Origin: Ceratotherium simum simum
Lineage: Eukaryota; Chordata; Mammalia; Perissodactyla; Rhinocerotidae
Reading direction: 5' to 3'
Assembly: GCF_000283155.1 (NCBI RefSeq)
Contig: NW_004454182.1
Location: 4,887,623-4,951,622 of the forward strand
DNA length: 64,000 nucleotides
Translations under genes and position numbers: made by a program
The notes under the pieces: generated by a model
What the model was told of the DNA's origin: nothing
Database searches by the model: none
Seen by the model: only the letters and a program-made list of their open reading frames with translations
Shown here: in pieces, positions 46,860 to 58,818 of the stretch
Layout: the number at the start of each line of letters is the position of its first letter
Position numbering within the stretch: the first letter of the stretch is position 1

Positions 46860-47895
46860 GGTTCTAAACTTAATAAAATATTGAGGCCACCTTGGAGTAT
46901 TTTGAGAATATTTTGATATTTTAAAATGTGAGGTTCAATAACTTCAGGGAAAAAATGAGGTTTCATTTATTTTAAATTGGTTCTCAGGATTTGGGGAGGA
47001 AAGCAAAACTGGTTCAGTTACAAATTAGATTATTTTCAATTTGCAACAAGTTAGAGCCACTTATTATGGTTTCTAATCATTAGTTCAGACTTGGCACTTA
47101 TACATAGAAGGACATTTGGGAGAAAAATTCTAACTGTATCTTTAAAGAATATTTCCAGGTCTAAACTGAGCATTCTACTACGTAAATGGACTGTGGTAAT
47201 GTGTTTGACTAAGAGTTATGGTTGGAATCGTTCTTAGATCTGTTCTCCTGTGCAAATAGATCAAGCCTTAGGTACCTTTATGGTCCACTAATATCACTAG
47301 TAACTTTGTGTTATTAACATATCATAAAATAATATTTGCTGTCGTCTGCTATATTCAAGAAACATAAAAACTGCACTACTTCAGATTTAATTGACCAAAG
47401 GGTTAGTCTGCCTTGATAAAATCTGAATTATAGAAGAGTTTAAAAGAAATACTCCTTTTTCACTCTATTTAGTGCCGGCTCCTAATAGATTATTAAAGGA
47501 AATTGATATGAATGATTTGTTATGAGCCTGGCTGTAATAATGTCCTTGAGTCCATGCCATGGAACTACCTTATAAGTAAGATCATTGTGGAATAAGCTTC
47601 TTTTAGTGATTTAGTAATTAAATGCTCTAAATGGTGTCCAAGACAAATGTGCCCCATTTACTATCTCTAGTTAATAGAATTACATCAAGTTCCCCTAGCA
47701 CTTGACATCAGAAATTTCTCTTCCTTTTACACAATTCTTAAACTCTTGTTTGGTTTTTTTAAGCCTTTCCCTCATAGATAACAAACATGTTTATTTCAAC
47801 CTTCTTTAGGTCAATATTCAAATCTACTCTTTTAATTCCCTTCTTTTGTGTTTTTAAAATAGTCATCATTCCATTCATGAATACTCCACTGCATC
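46860..47895. other. Unassigned AT-rich sequence
   Basis: No recognised feature. Confidence 0.5.
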
Positions 47896-47899
47896 AACT

Positions 47900-48070
47900 C
47901 TGCTTTGTAAACAACACTAATAAATTACTTTATGTGTATTACTTTATTTGAACGCCAAAATCAAAACAAAACAACCAACTCTAGAGCCAGCATCCCTTTT
48001 CACAAATAGAAGCGTGTGGCTCAGAATCTACCCCCAGCTCCCCAGCCAGACTCTGGTTTTAGTCCATCTT
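47900..48070 (-). mobile_element. Possible SINE MIR fragment
   Basis: 'TGTATTACTTTATTTGAACG', then 'TTTTCACAAATAGAAGCGTG' and 'CCAGCCAGACTCTGGTTTTA', roughly follow antisense MIR. Strongly diverged. Confidence 0.4.
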
Positions 48071-48109
48071 CTGATGCAAACCTTCTGGTCCATCTTCTGA
48101 TGCAAACCT
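48062..48109 (+). repeat. Short tandem duplication, 26-bp unit
   Basis: The unit at 48062-48087 (starting GTCCATCTTCTGATGC) recurs at once at 48088 and matches for 22 bases. It is a simple replication-slippage or repair product. Confidence 0.9.
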
Positions 48110-50260
48110 CAGAACTCACTCTGTGACATCTAATTGCTACTTTTCCTAAGAAATAGAATACTGAGTGTGAGAGATGAGATGGGTCTTTTAATTATTCTCT
48201 TGTGGCTAAGATTGTACCCCAGTGCTACAAGTCTTATATATTGAAAAATTCCTGTTGTTGTTGAATTGTAGTATGTTGGTGAAATTTATACCAAAGAGCG
48301 TCTTTGCTCTGCTAATGCATTGAAGGTGCCTGCTTCAAATTTGCTATGACTTGCTCTTGCCAGGTTTAAACACATAGTCTAAAGACGGGACATTTCCATC
48401 ACCTATGTTATATATAAACTTTCCGAGAGTTAGCAAGGGACAGTCTCTCTTTCCCTATTGCCCATAACACCTTGGGAGGAAATTTTGCTTCAGTTTGTGC
48501 AGCTCCAGTGTGGTGTTCTTTTAAACAGAACTTATCACTCTACTCCTGTGAGGGAGCCAAGATGTGATAAGATAAAAGAAATGAAGCTTCAAGTTATCTT
48601 TCTAATCCTCATACCTGGGATTACTTTCAAAGGGTGTGTTTGCTCTTATCTCATGGGAAATTCCTCTTCCCTTAGACTACAACATTCTGGTAAAGTATTT
48701 TAGAAAACATGGTATACTGTTTATGAAGATAACAAAAAGTATCCATCTTTTGAGTCTTTTACATAGAATAATATATCAAATATATTTATTTATTCTTTTA
48801 GCCTGATTCTAGACCTCTGCTCCTTTCCCAAAGACAAAGTGTCAGGGAGAACAAAGAGATTATTCTTCTCTATGCTCCAAAGATTGTCTGAGGTGGGTTT
48901 TTCATCACAATTTTCAGACTCTAATTCAAGCTTTTATTTTCTATGTCCATAAGTGATTGCCAATACAAATGCAATTCTCTCATAGAAAGGCCATCAGCTA
49001 ATCAGTTATCCCATTAAGCACATTTTTAACCTTATCTCTCCTTAAAGTAAAGTTTTATATAGAAAGAAATGACCACATAGCTTATCTGCAAACTATATAT
49101 TTCAGACAAAAATCAATTTTACCGTACAAGAAAGTGGTATCCAAAGGATTAAAATTATATATTAGTTTACCACTCTTAGATGGAGGAAGGTTTGATACAC
49201 ATATCACACTATTCTAAGTAGCAATAAGAAAAAAAAGCAACAGTTAAAAAAAAACTTAATATTTCCTCAGCAACATGCAATCAGAGGCAGAGTTATTAAG
49301 CCTTTCAAGGACAAAGTATGTGTGTGTTTCAACTCTGAAAAGAATAAAAGAAACTTCTCACAGCTGGAGCACGGTTCTATTCTAATGAACAGAAGGACAC
49401 GCAGGAAGTTGAAGTAGGTTTTATTTTCTGGGAACACACATTTATGTTATTTTTAGGAGATTTTAAATTTAATATCGTGTGTATATGCAGAAGCCAGGAT
49501 TCTTGCAAAGTATTTTTTTTTTCCTTTTAGTTTTAAATCTATCTTCTGCCAACTTGCATCACAATTCCTAGATTTAACTGAAAGCTTTGGAGGAATTGAG
49601 TAAGAATCAAACATCTAAATAAAGATTTCCCCTAATCTTCCCAGATTTTCCTAGAAAAAGAAAAGGAAAAACTTCTTGTTTCTGTTAGAAATAATTAGCA
49701 AACCATTCCATCTCCTTGAGGGGCTGATTTGTTACTTGGGAGTTAAGTGTACCTTTATTATTTATGATAATAGCTATCTGAAATATCTTTACTAGTACCT
49801 TAAAACATACTTTATTTTGAGTAAAGCCCCTAAGTTTGATTTGATACATCACAACCAAACAGAATTGATTCTGTCAAATGTAATTTAGAGATATTGATGT
49901 ATTTGCTAGTGCTTTGTTTAGGCTTCATTTTACTGCATTGTCCAGCGCTGGTTTCACATTCATTGGTATTTCATCTTACCCCTGGCTGTGGGATTTTAAA
50001 AATTATACCTCAATTCATATGCAGATATTGAACCAAGAATGTAAGGATGCTTCTAAACTCTAAATGTTTTTCTTTACCAAACTTCTAGAAAAGTGCATCA
50101 CTTAAATTATATATATTGAAAAATATATATATATATTGCATAGGAAGTTACTATATTTTCTTTTTAAAATTAAGATTAACCAAATTGTGTTTAACCTGAT
50201 TTACAGAAATGTGAAAAAACAAATAGAAATCATCAATATATGCATTATCTAAAATGTATT
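48110..50260. other. Unassigned AT-rich sequence
   Basis: No gene. An 81-codon frame at 48458-48703 has no known domain. A TA-rich tract lies at about 50105-50138. Confidence 0.5.
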
Positions 50261-50269
50261 ACTTTCTAT

Positions 50270-50600
50270 TCAGTAAATATTAAGTAGTTCTTCCTGAGAA
50301 GTGTTATACTACCTGCCATGGATAGAAGGAAAAAGCATGAGATGACTCCTGACTTTAAGAAGTTAATTGAACAGTTTCAAATTGAAAAGGAAAAGACATA
50401 CACACAAGTTATATCTGAATAAAAGGAAATGTTCCTCAAAATGAATTGCTAAGGTAGCAAGTACTTGGAAAAGTAGACCAGAATCAGTTCGACTTGAGCC
50501 TTATCAGTCAAGAGAGACCTGGAAAATGTGAGTTGGCTATGAAATGATGGATGATGTGGGCAGAAGAGAGCATAAGGAAGACCATCTGTTGCCAGTTGGG
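50270..50600 (-). mobile_element. LINE L2, antisense
   Basis: 'GTGTTATACTACCTGCCATG', 'CTCCTGACTTTAAGAAGTTA' and 'GACATACACACAAGTTATAT', then 'GACTTGAGCCTTATCAGTCA', follow the antisense L2 3' region (the 'ccctcaaggagctta' and 'gagctgagccttgaa' blocks). Confidence 0.6.
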
Positions 50601-51410
50601 TTCTGGAAGCAAATGTTAAGATGGAGTTTGGGGTTCAGGATGTGTATTAGGAATGAATGCTTGTGAAGGAAAGGCAGGGCAAACAGTATTGGGCAGAGAG
50701 AGAAGCTGAACTGGGATATAGGCTGACAAAGCCTCAGCCAACCCAGCAGAAAGTCTGGAGCCAGTCTTCTCCATAAAAGCGTCCTGAATCTGGCCAAGAT
50801 GGATCTTTAGACTTCCTCGATTTGTGGTCACGAGTGGGAGAGCTTAATCCTGGCTAGGTGGCCTTCTGCAGCTGAGGCTGATCCTGAAGTTGCTGAGACT
50901 GTGAGGGTGTGTGGTGACTACACTGACCACAGCTGGGCAGCAAGTCCTTCCTTAAATGAAGATGTGGGCAGTACATCTTCACGTCTACCATACCATTCCT
51001 TGTGTGAGGAAGAACATAAGGAAAACCCTGGAGGAGAGAATAATAAGCAAGATTATGTCTGATGACGGACATCACTAGTAAGGGCCGCCTAGAGCTGAGA
51101 GTCATTGCAGATGGCAATCAACAGATAGGAGGGTGCCATGCCGAGGGAGCTCTAAGTGCCTGTGTGAGAAGTTTGTCTTCAGAGGGGAAGGAGCATAAAA
51201 TAAATGAGAATATGGTGCAATAAAAACAGCACTTTGGAAAAATGCTATGTGCACTTTTACAGGCTGTCTGTCTATTAGGGAAATACGGAGAGGTGGGGGA
51301 AGCAAGATGATAGTTCTCCTAAAAATGATTCCTGCAGATAGATATCACAGATAGTATCTTAAGAGCAAAACTGTTCCAAACCAACAAAATATCTCAGTAA
51401 AATATATTGT
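50601..51410. other. Moderate-GC block, probably an unnamed dispersed repeat
   Basis: This block has more CpG and GC than its surroundings ('GACAAAGCCTCAGCCAACCC', 'CTGGCTAGGTGGCCTTCTGC', 'GAGGGTGTGTGGTGACTACA'). The phrasing resembles an old LTR, but I cannot name it. Frames of 67-87 codons on the minus strand have no motif. Confidence 0.35.
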
Positions 51411-51413
51411 TTG

Positions 51414-51610
51414 GGGGCCAGCCCAGTGGCGTAGTGGTTAAGTTCGTGTGCTCCATTTCAGTGGCCGCAGGTTCGCAGGTTCAGATCCCGGGTGCAGACC
51501 TATGTACCGCTCATCAAGCCATGCTATGGTAGCGTCACACATACAAAATAGAGGAAAATTGGCACAGATGTTAGCTCAGGGCCAATCTTCCTCACCAAAA
51601 AAAAAAAAAA
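51414..51610 (+). mobile_element. ERE SINE, short type
   Basis: It begins GGGGCCAGCCCAGTGGCGTA, with an A box (TGGCGTAGTGG) and B box (GGTTCAGATCC), and ends 'GGCCAATCTTCCTCACC' plus an A-run. It is about 100 bp shorter than the ERE1-type copies because it lacks their extra 3' segment. Flanking TATATTGTTT and TATATGTTGTTT may be a slipped target duplication. Confidence 0.9.
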
Positions 51611-51754
51611 TATGTATATGTATATGTTGTTTAAACAAATGGGTTTATGCAAAAAAGAGTTTCAACTAAACGGATTATTAAAAATCTGTTTTTTTAAAGG
51701 TTCATGTCTACTCTGCAGCCTGTAGTGGGAACATTTTTATTTGTCCAACCACCA

Positions 51755-52160
51755 CCAACTGTCCATTCATTTACCAAACGTTTGCTGAATAACTACTAAG
51801 TTCCCAGGTGACTGAGATATGTTCCCTGTTATGAGTAGCTCCCAGTGTAATGAGGGAGACAAAAATGAAATAGATAACTTGTCATAGAGTACTATAGCAC
51901 TATAGGGAAGCAGGGGATGCTGGGAATACACAGAGAAGAGTGGGTACCACTTCACCTGGAAGTGACTCTGAAGCTAAAGGCTTTGTATTCCATGATAAAG
52001 TGACGAAGAAGCATTAAAACAGTGGTATGTCTACATTTATATTTTAGAAAGGTTACCTGGTGGCAATTGAAAGATAGAATAAAGTCTGGTGAGACTAGAG
52101 GTAGAAAACCAAGTTGGGAAGCTATTGCAAGAGCTTGGATAGGAGAGAAAAGATGGAATT
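51755..52160 (-). mobile_element. LINE L2, antisense
   Basis: 'CCATTCATTTACCAAACGTT', 'CTGTTATGAGTAGCTCCCAG', 'GAGGGAGACAAAAATGAAAT' and 'GGGAAGCTATTGCAAGAGCT' follow antisense L2. It runs into the MIR that follows. Confidence 0.7.
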
Positions 52161-52200
52161 AAGATTTATTGTGCACTTACTATATATACTCAGCTCTGTT

Positions 52201-52283
52201 CTAAATTATATATACATACACACACTAACCCTAACCCTAACCCTAACCACATGTATATATGTGTGTATGTATATATAATTTAG
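52201..52283. repeat. Perfect 23-bp inverted repeat with a 37-nt loop
   Basis: The arm 52201-52223 (starting CTAAATTATATATACATA) is the exact reverse complement of 52261-52283. The loop holds the telomeric units plus 'ACATGTATATAT'. The arms are AT-rich but not simple TA repeat. Confidence 0.9.
52225..52248 (+). repeat. Interstitial telomeric repeat, four CTAACC units
   Basis: Four exact units of the vertebrate telomere hexamer (C-rich strand on plus) with no errors. Short interstitial telomeric sequences of this kind are known to mark repaired double-strand breaks in mammals, including equids. Confidence 0.95.
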
Positions 52284-52300
52284 CTTTCATAACAGTGAAG

Positions 52301-53040
52301 TTTAAATGAATGAATGAATGATATGTTATTTGGATTTTCCCTATAATTATGTCAACTCAATGTTGACTTCTTATAACATTGACACACTCAGGTGATTAGG
52401 AACTGTGATTGACATTTATAAGTACAGGAATTTTAAAAGAGCAATGACAAATGATTACTTACATAATGAAATTTATTTGACCAACCAAATCCTTAAAACC
52501 ATATAATGTTTTGGGAAAAAAGTTAAGTGGGCCTTTTTAAAGGATAAAGATCATTGTCTGAGAGAAAGAAGATAGTTAATCAGGAAATTGTTTAAGAAGT
52601 AAAAGTTAATTTTCCTGTTCTTTTTAATGTACTTCTGTTTTATTGGGCAAAATTTAATTAAGCCATACAAATCATACCCTACACATTTACACATAAATAC
52701 TCCAAAATATTTGCGGGGCAAATTACAATAAATTAGGTACAGAAGATACAAAGCCATAGCATGCCTTCTACCTCAATATGTTTGAGCAATAATGAATAGA
52801 ATGGCCATATATTTACAGAAGAAAAAAAATTAGCCTAAGAAAAATACCCTTAAAATACAGAGATACTCACTGGCATAGTCACAACCAGCATCCAGCTTGC
52901 TGTGTGTGTGTGCATGTGTGTATTTAATCTCAATTATGAGCCTTGAAAGAGGGGGATTCAAAGGAAGGGATAAAAGAGAGTACACAATAGGTATGAATAT
53001 TTGTAGAGAATCTAAACATGTTATGTAATACCCACTCACC
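52301..53040. other. Unassigned sequence with GAAT and TG simple repeats
   Basis: A short GAAT run lies at about 52307-52321 and a TG/CATG run at about 52901-52921. No gene is seen. Confidence 0.5.
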
Positions 53041-53044
53041 TCAT

Positions 53045-53275
53045 CACCCGTCACTGACCCTTCATAGCACTTATCCCTAACATTATACCATTACGTATAT
53101 AATATATGTGTACATTTACCGTCCCACTCATCTTCCCCTACTCACTCCGTTAGAATGTAGGCCCCGTAGGTTGAGCTTTGCCGTGTTCAAATCTGTATCC
53201 TCCAGTACTGAAAAGAGTGTCTGGCAATGCTAGATATTCAATCAGCATCGTTGAATGCTGAATGAATGAGATGCA
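53045..53275 (+). mobile_element. LINE L2 3' end
   Basis: 'CCTTCATAGCACTTATCCCT', 'CTCCGTTAGAATGTAGGCCC', 'GTGTTCAAATCTGTATCCTC' and 'AATGCTAGATATTCAATCAG' plus the terminal 'GAATGCTGAATGAATGAG' form a nearly complete L2 tail. Confidence 0.8.
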
Positions 53276-53279
53276 CATA

Positions 53280-53458
53280 TTATCTCCTTTTATCTTACAT
53301 TCAGGAAAGGAAGTAGTATTTTTCTTATTTATACCTGACTAAACTGAGGTTCAGAGAGGTTGAATTACTTGCTCAAGATCTCAAAACTGTGGAGCCAATT
53401 TTTGAAGCCAAGTTCAAAGGCCTATATTCTTTGCTCTTAAAAAGTACTGCCTTCTAAG
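53280..53458 (-). mobile_element. SINE MIR
   Basis: 'CTGAGGTTCAGAGAGGTTGA', 'ATTACTTGCTCAAGATCTC', 'GTGGAGCCAATTTTTGAAGC' and 'TTTGCTCTTAAAAAGTACTG' are classic antisense MIR blocks. Confidence 0.85.
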
Positions 53459-55205
53459 ATATTAACCGTGTCCCGTGGGATTTTTCTTAAAATTATATGT
53501 CGATTTTGTGTGATAATGAAACGTGAAGAGGAGTGATGGTGTGAGAGTTGAAGAATCTTTAAAGATTAAGTTTACGGTTCACGGCATCTTTATTACAATA
53601 AAAACAGACTCTCGAAAATTAATTGGCAATATGCATCTTTTCATTTTGTGACATGATGATGCAAATACTATTTTATTTAAAAGTTGTAATATAATATGTG
53701 TATCTACCCCAAACTTTTTGTCATATTTATAATACTGGTATAAAACAATTAATGAATTTGAATTTACATAAAATCAATATTATTTATTTCCTCTTTTACG
53801 ATAAAACATAATCAAGTGGTAAGAAACAGAGATCTGAGGATTTTTAATGGTCACTGTTTTTAACATGCTGAGCAAGTCAGTTTATTAATTGTCTCTTTTC
53901 ATGACTATACCAAAGTGAAAATTCTTGGCTGGTTTCTCTTGGATGTTAGAGAACAAACACAACTCCTGTGGACTGAACACAGGCTGACGAATACCATTAG
54001 GTACTGAGCTATTTTCATAATCACAAAAATGGATGTCCAGGTGCATCTATATATAATCATCTTATTTTTACCAAACTTCTGACTGGTAGTAATCACTTTA
54101 GCTGAATGGATCTTGAGACCACTGGTCTGTATATTAAGACAGCTCCAGGAAATCAATATGATGAATCATTAATTTATTTTGCACATATAGACATGAACTG
54201 AGTTTCTAAAAAACGATCTTTTTATATTTACTTATATTTCCCCGTAAATTTTTGGAATCATTCCAATTTAGCTGTGATAACCCTAAGTATGCTCATATTT
54301 TTAAAATCAATTCCACAGTTGTTAGTGGGGCTGCTATTTTATTAAAATGAAGCAGAAGATGTACAACTGCGTAGTGAACGTGCACAATTAAAAGGCGTCG
54401 TGTGTGCTTCCCCGTTGTTCTAATGACAGAAAAGATATATTCTCGTTGATACTGTGTCTGACGTCCCACAAGTCCTTTCCTAAGCCACTACAGAATATTT
54501 GGTTCCATTAGTTTATATGACACAGCTGCCTTTCTACGAATTATTTTTTATTACTATCCATTAATTCTGGTAGAGTTTTTCTGCCTTGATTGAGGGTTTA
54601 GTTTGTCCTTCTCACTGACAGCACCCTAGTCACTTGCGCACATGCATATGAACACATGCATCCCTTTCATCTCTTCTCTCTCTCTTCCTCCTCCCCTTCT
54701 CCTTCTCTCTTGCTCCTTATCAGATGTTCATTGCATCTGGTATTTCTTCCTGGGATATTTTTCTAATTTATAAAGTATTGTTGGTTTTTGCACACTGCCT
54801 GACGCTGTAATTGGTTAACATTTGCAACCTGAGCTTTGTTATATATGTAGATACGTTTCTCCTTGTCTCCATTTATAAATCTATTACAAAGTACTTGTTG
54901 AATTTTATTTGATATGATTTTATTTAACATTCTAATAAATATGATTCTTTTAAATTAAAGAATTATTATTTTTTTATGGCGCTCACAAGTCGAACCCAAT
55001 TTTGCTAAAAAAAAATATTCGGTTTATTGCATTCCTTACCTAATTTCGGCTTACATTTTCAGGAAAGAGATCCCTGCCTTCTCCCTCCCTCCCTGTTTAA
55101 GAATATTTGAATCTCAGTGAATCTTTTTGTTGTTGCTGCTGTCTTATTTTAATCTGATGCATAATCTGGTGATAGCGCTCTGCCATTTGAAACATCATGG
55201 AAATT
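53459..55205. other. Unassigned sequence, includes a CpG-retaining block
   Basis: No gene is called. At 54366-54640 about nine CpGs survive in an AT-rich setting and no repeat is recognised. This could be conserved non-coding DNA. A CT-rich tract lies at about 54670-54720. An 83-codon minus-strand frame at 53905-54156 has no motif. Confidence 0.45.
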
Positions 55206-55209
55206 GACA

Positions 55210-55390
55210 TCATGTAAATTGCTTAGAGGCTACTTGCAGGTTACTTCACCTCTCTGAGATCCAGTTTTCATCATCTGTAAAATGTAGATAATAAAAGTTA
55301 CTACCTCAGAGGCTTGTTATGAGCATTTAATGAAGTAATTGTGGAAAATAGCTAATATAGTGCCTGGCCTGTGGCTAATATTAGTCCTTC
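55210..55390 (+). mobile_element. SINE MIR
   Basis: 'GCAGGTTACTTCACCTCTCT', 'CATCATCTGTAAAATGTAGA', 'GGCTTGTTATGAGCATTTAA' and 'ATATAGTGCCTGGCCTGTGG' follow the MIR core and tail. Confidence 0.85.
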
Positions 55391-56212
55391 CTATTTCCTG
55401 TATGATTTCTGGGGTCTATAATTTTTCAAAAACAGAAGTAATTTTCACCAAAAATTTGTAGTTTAGCACTCAAGGCCTTGGTATTTATCAAAATTCAGAT
55501 TATGCTGCTTGATGGAAAGAGTGAATAGTAGTTTTGTTTCCTTAGAATTTTCATGGATAATGTCAGATATGAGTTTCTATTTCAATAAACTATGATGCTA
55601 ATTATTTATATTTTCAACAGCCTATCAACTTCTTTTCGCATGTCCGAAAAATTACACTCCAAAAGTGATTGTTCTCCCTGGTCTACTTTATAACTGCGAT
55701 ATCTTTTCCTTCCATTTAACCATAACAATTATTAGAAAGGGGAATTGTAGAGGTGGTAGAGGGAACAGAAAGAAAAGAAGTTGACTCTATATTACTGATT
55801 TACCTAAGAAACAGAAATAAAAGAACAGGAAAATAAAAAACCAGCATAGTAAGTTTAACTCTCCCTTGAGCCCTAAAAGAGCTCACTCCTTATAGATCAG
55901 GTACAATAGTACCTCTTTTATCCCCCTCTCTCGTTTTTTTCTGGAAGCACAAAAACGTGTGCTTAGCTCCAGGGGAGAATGGCTTTCCTCAAGCTGGCAG
56001 CCTGCACAGCTGTCGGCTCCAGTATATTTCTACACTAATTTTAGAGAGAGAATTCTGTGCATTTCTGGGATATGTGAATGGTTAGTTTCAAAATTCCTTT
56101 CAAGACAGCTTTACAAGCTACTCAATTCTGCGTAAACCCAGAGAGGGTTCCTTCTCCAAGTTTACAAAAGCCTGGTCTCTGAGCTATGGGATGGGGAATC
56201 AGGTACCATATC
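55391..56212. other. Unassigned sequence
   Basis: No recognised feature. Confidence 0.5.
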
Positions 56213-56269
56213 CTGTGTGTGTGTGCGTGTGTGTGTATGTGTGTGTGTGCATGCATGTGTGTGTGTGTT
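56213..56269. repeat. Imperfect (TG)n microsatellite
   Basis: A 57-bp TG repeat interrupted by single C and A substitutions and a CATGCATG patch. Confidence 0.95.
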
Positions 56270-58740
56270 ACCATGAAGCTATTAAACTGGTACTATAGAA
56301 CTAAAATTCAGATGTAAACCACTGAATGAATATCAGAAAATTTTCTTTATTTGATTATTAGTTATTTCCATATGGTGATATAGCTCACAGTGACTTTTAT
56401 TATAGTATGTGTTTCTCTGTTTCATTTCTTGTACATTTATTTTGGAATACTAAAAGTGAAATTAATTTACACAGTAACTCCCAATCCAGTTTAAAAAATG
56501 ACGTCTATTTCCTTTATTCTCTCTCTTTTAAGACTAAAATCAGAGAGCAGGGGATAATTTCAGTAAATGTTCTGGATTGGATTGACTCTGGACTGGATTA
56601 CATGAAGCTTGATCCCAGGATCCATGAAGAGTTAGGTAATAGACTAATTTATACATTAACATCGCCACACCGTTAGTGCAAAATAAATATAGTAATTGTG
56701 GGAGACAAAGTCAGCTTAGATTTGATAGACATCTAAACCTATGCCTGTGCAACAACTTCCCCTAAAAATTTGATGCCTGAAATCAAGCAAGAATCACCTT
56801 GCTTTTTCTAAGCCGCCGACAGTTTTTCTGTCTAGTTTCATTCATTTAGCCACAGTAACCTTCACTCCGCTTCAAGGCTGCCCTGAGGCGTCCTATATCT
56901 AGCTTGTGTCAGGATGTATTGATGCAGCTTCTAAGCATCGAGTCTTGCAGCCTCCCAGAAGCTCAGTAAAGACAGCCGCAGGTGATTAGATGAAACAAAC
57001 AGCAATACCTATAGTAAGTGCTCGCATCCCACCCTTTCTCCAAAATGCGTGTGCCCTAGGCAAGAACCCCATTTGCTCCCCCTAGAGCCAGCTTTGAACC
57101 AGTTCTTCCTTTCCTCTGTCTTTGAGTAGGAACATTGTTGGCACCACAGAATCTGCAATAACATCGCATCTCTTAGGAGGTAATATGCACTTATTAAAAA
57201 CTGCTACAATTTGTCAGTCAGTCAAATATTTCCCTTAAATTAAATCATCAAGGTGTATTGAGGTTGAATTCAAAGTTTCAGTTTGCCTACGTTTTAATGA
57301 GTTATGTGAAGGAGAATAAAGATGTTGCACATTTAGATTTAATTCTTTATTTTTAACTAGCATAGTTATGTTGGAAAAATGTAAGTACCAAGGTTTCAGA
57401 AGGATGTGCAATTCAAGATGGTCTGTAAAATGTATTCTATTTAATGAGCTCTGCATTCCATTGACTGTTGAACTATACATCAATTGCATGCCCCTTCCTT
57501 TCAACATTCAAACTGTTTAGCTCCCACTAATAGGTACATTAAAAAGAATCTTGCTACAAATATGAATGCAAACATCATAGCTATACGCATTTCTGCCTAT
57601 GCTCACACTTTTTTAAAAGCTCCTAAGAGAAATCTTCACAAAGATAAACTGTAACCCTCTTTGTGCAGTGTTTGCTAATGGAGAAAGTCATGCCATGCAT
57701 TTTTTCTGTACATAGCCGAGCTAGAGCACGAGGATGCTATTGACTAGGAAAAAAACGGAGTTGGAATAATCACTATATCATTATGGGTGTAGGCTATTGA
57801 TGAATTGTTCAGCTTCCTGTATGTCTTTGAGTACTTCTGTAGAAAAAGTGTGAAAACAACCTTTAGAAATTGTAAATTTAATCATAATGCTATAACAGTG
57901 CTTTGAAAACAAGATGAACGTTAGAAAGTGGGCTAAATGAGGTCTGAAATATTACAAAGATAATCTTAGAGAGAAACAGTTGATAATCCTAACAGCAGAA
58001 TTTAGAAGGTACACTTTTCATTTCCTTGTGTTTCAAATGATTTTTGGGTATTTTATTTGAACTCCAGAGTGAAATTCACCTAAATGTTGTCTGTTAAAAA
58101 AAGAAACAAAGGAAATCATTCTGTTAAAGAGACATTTAAAAAATATTCACTACTTGTGTTCCTATTAGTCAGAGAATTCTAAAATGGTCTTGTTTTAATA
58201 ATATTTTTAATATATTTGTGAAAATACATCTTTCTAAGTCAGTGTAATAGTGGGTTTAATGTTGAGCAATCCTTAAAAAGTCAATAAGAGTTGTGTATTA
58301 TTATCTTCTTGGTTATGCATCTTGAGAAAAGAAATATTTAGGCGAATGCTATACTGATAGCTAATCACAAAAAACCCTATAGTTTGTTCTTGGTTTGCTT
58401 CACATGTTAATAAGTTTGAAAGCAGTGTCCGAACATTTTCATCTTTTAAAATAGATTAGGAGCATATTTCACATATAATTGTACATTATATTGATTATTC
58501 TTTGTGGGCAATAGAGAATAAATATTTGACTTCTGTAGTCTCTGAGTAAAAGTGAATAGATTTTTTATCCAAATTATCTTAAAATTGTATCAGCTGTATA
58601 CCTATATTGACACATAACCCATAACAATACGAAAAAAGATTCATAGTGAATTTTTTTACTTGGAAGCACTCAAAGGAATATATTTTGTGTCATTTTTAAA
58701 CAAAAATTTTCCTTCTGGTGTTTCTAAATGGATTCATGCA
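56270..58740. other. Unassigned sequence with a CpG-retaining block
   Basis: No gene is called. An 89-codon frame at 56407-56676 and a 90-codon minus-strand frame at 57235-57507 have no motif. The block at 56810-57175 keeps about nine CpGs, is of normal complexity and is not a repeat I recognise. Confidence 0.45.
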
Positions 58741-58743
58741 TTC

Positions 58744-58760
58744 TTCTCTCTCTCTCTCTG

Positions 58761-58809
<49 letters not shown>

Positions 58810-58818
58810 CTCTCTCTC
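58744..58818. repeat. Compound (TC)n(AC)n(TC)n microsatellite
   Basis: TC units with one G interruption, then about 17 AC units, then a short TC run. The long pure AC part makes it a likely length-variable marker. Confidence 0.95.

Larger units (their letters stand above)
52162..52300 (-). mobile_element. SINE MIR fragment, interrupted by telomeric repeats
   Basis: 'TTTATTGTGCACTTACTATA' and 'CAGCTCTGTTCTAAATTA' are the antisense MIR head of the 3' half. After the telomeric block, 'ATTTAGCTTTCATAACAG' fits the continuing 'catttaatcctcacaaca' region. Confidence 0.6.

Noticed and set aside
46351..46865. GGTTCT at both sides of the truncated L1 as a target duplication
   Set aside because: Only 6 bp, and it would leave about 25 bp of unexplained sequence at the tail side.
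46694..46966. 90-codon minus-strand frame
   Set aside because: Most of it encodes the C-terminal part of L1 ORF2. It is part of a truncated L1, not a gene.
52830..53054. Possible tiny exon with donor GTGAGTATC near 52866 on the minus strand
   Set aside because: The only acceptor is the end of a CA microsatellite, leaving about 29 bp. Likely coincidence.
54290..54490. Minus-strand frame of about 60 codons across the CpG-retaining block
   Set aside because: It lacks a methionine start, clear splice sites and any familiar motif. The length is within chance expectation.
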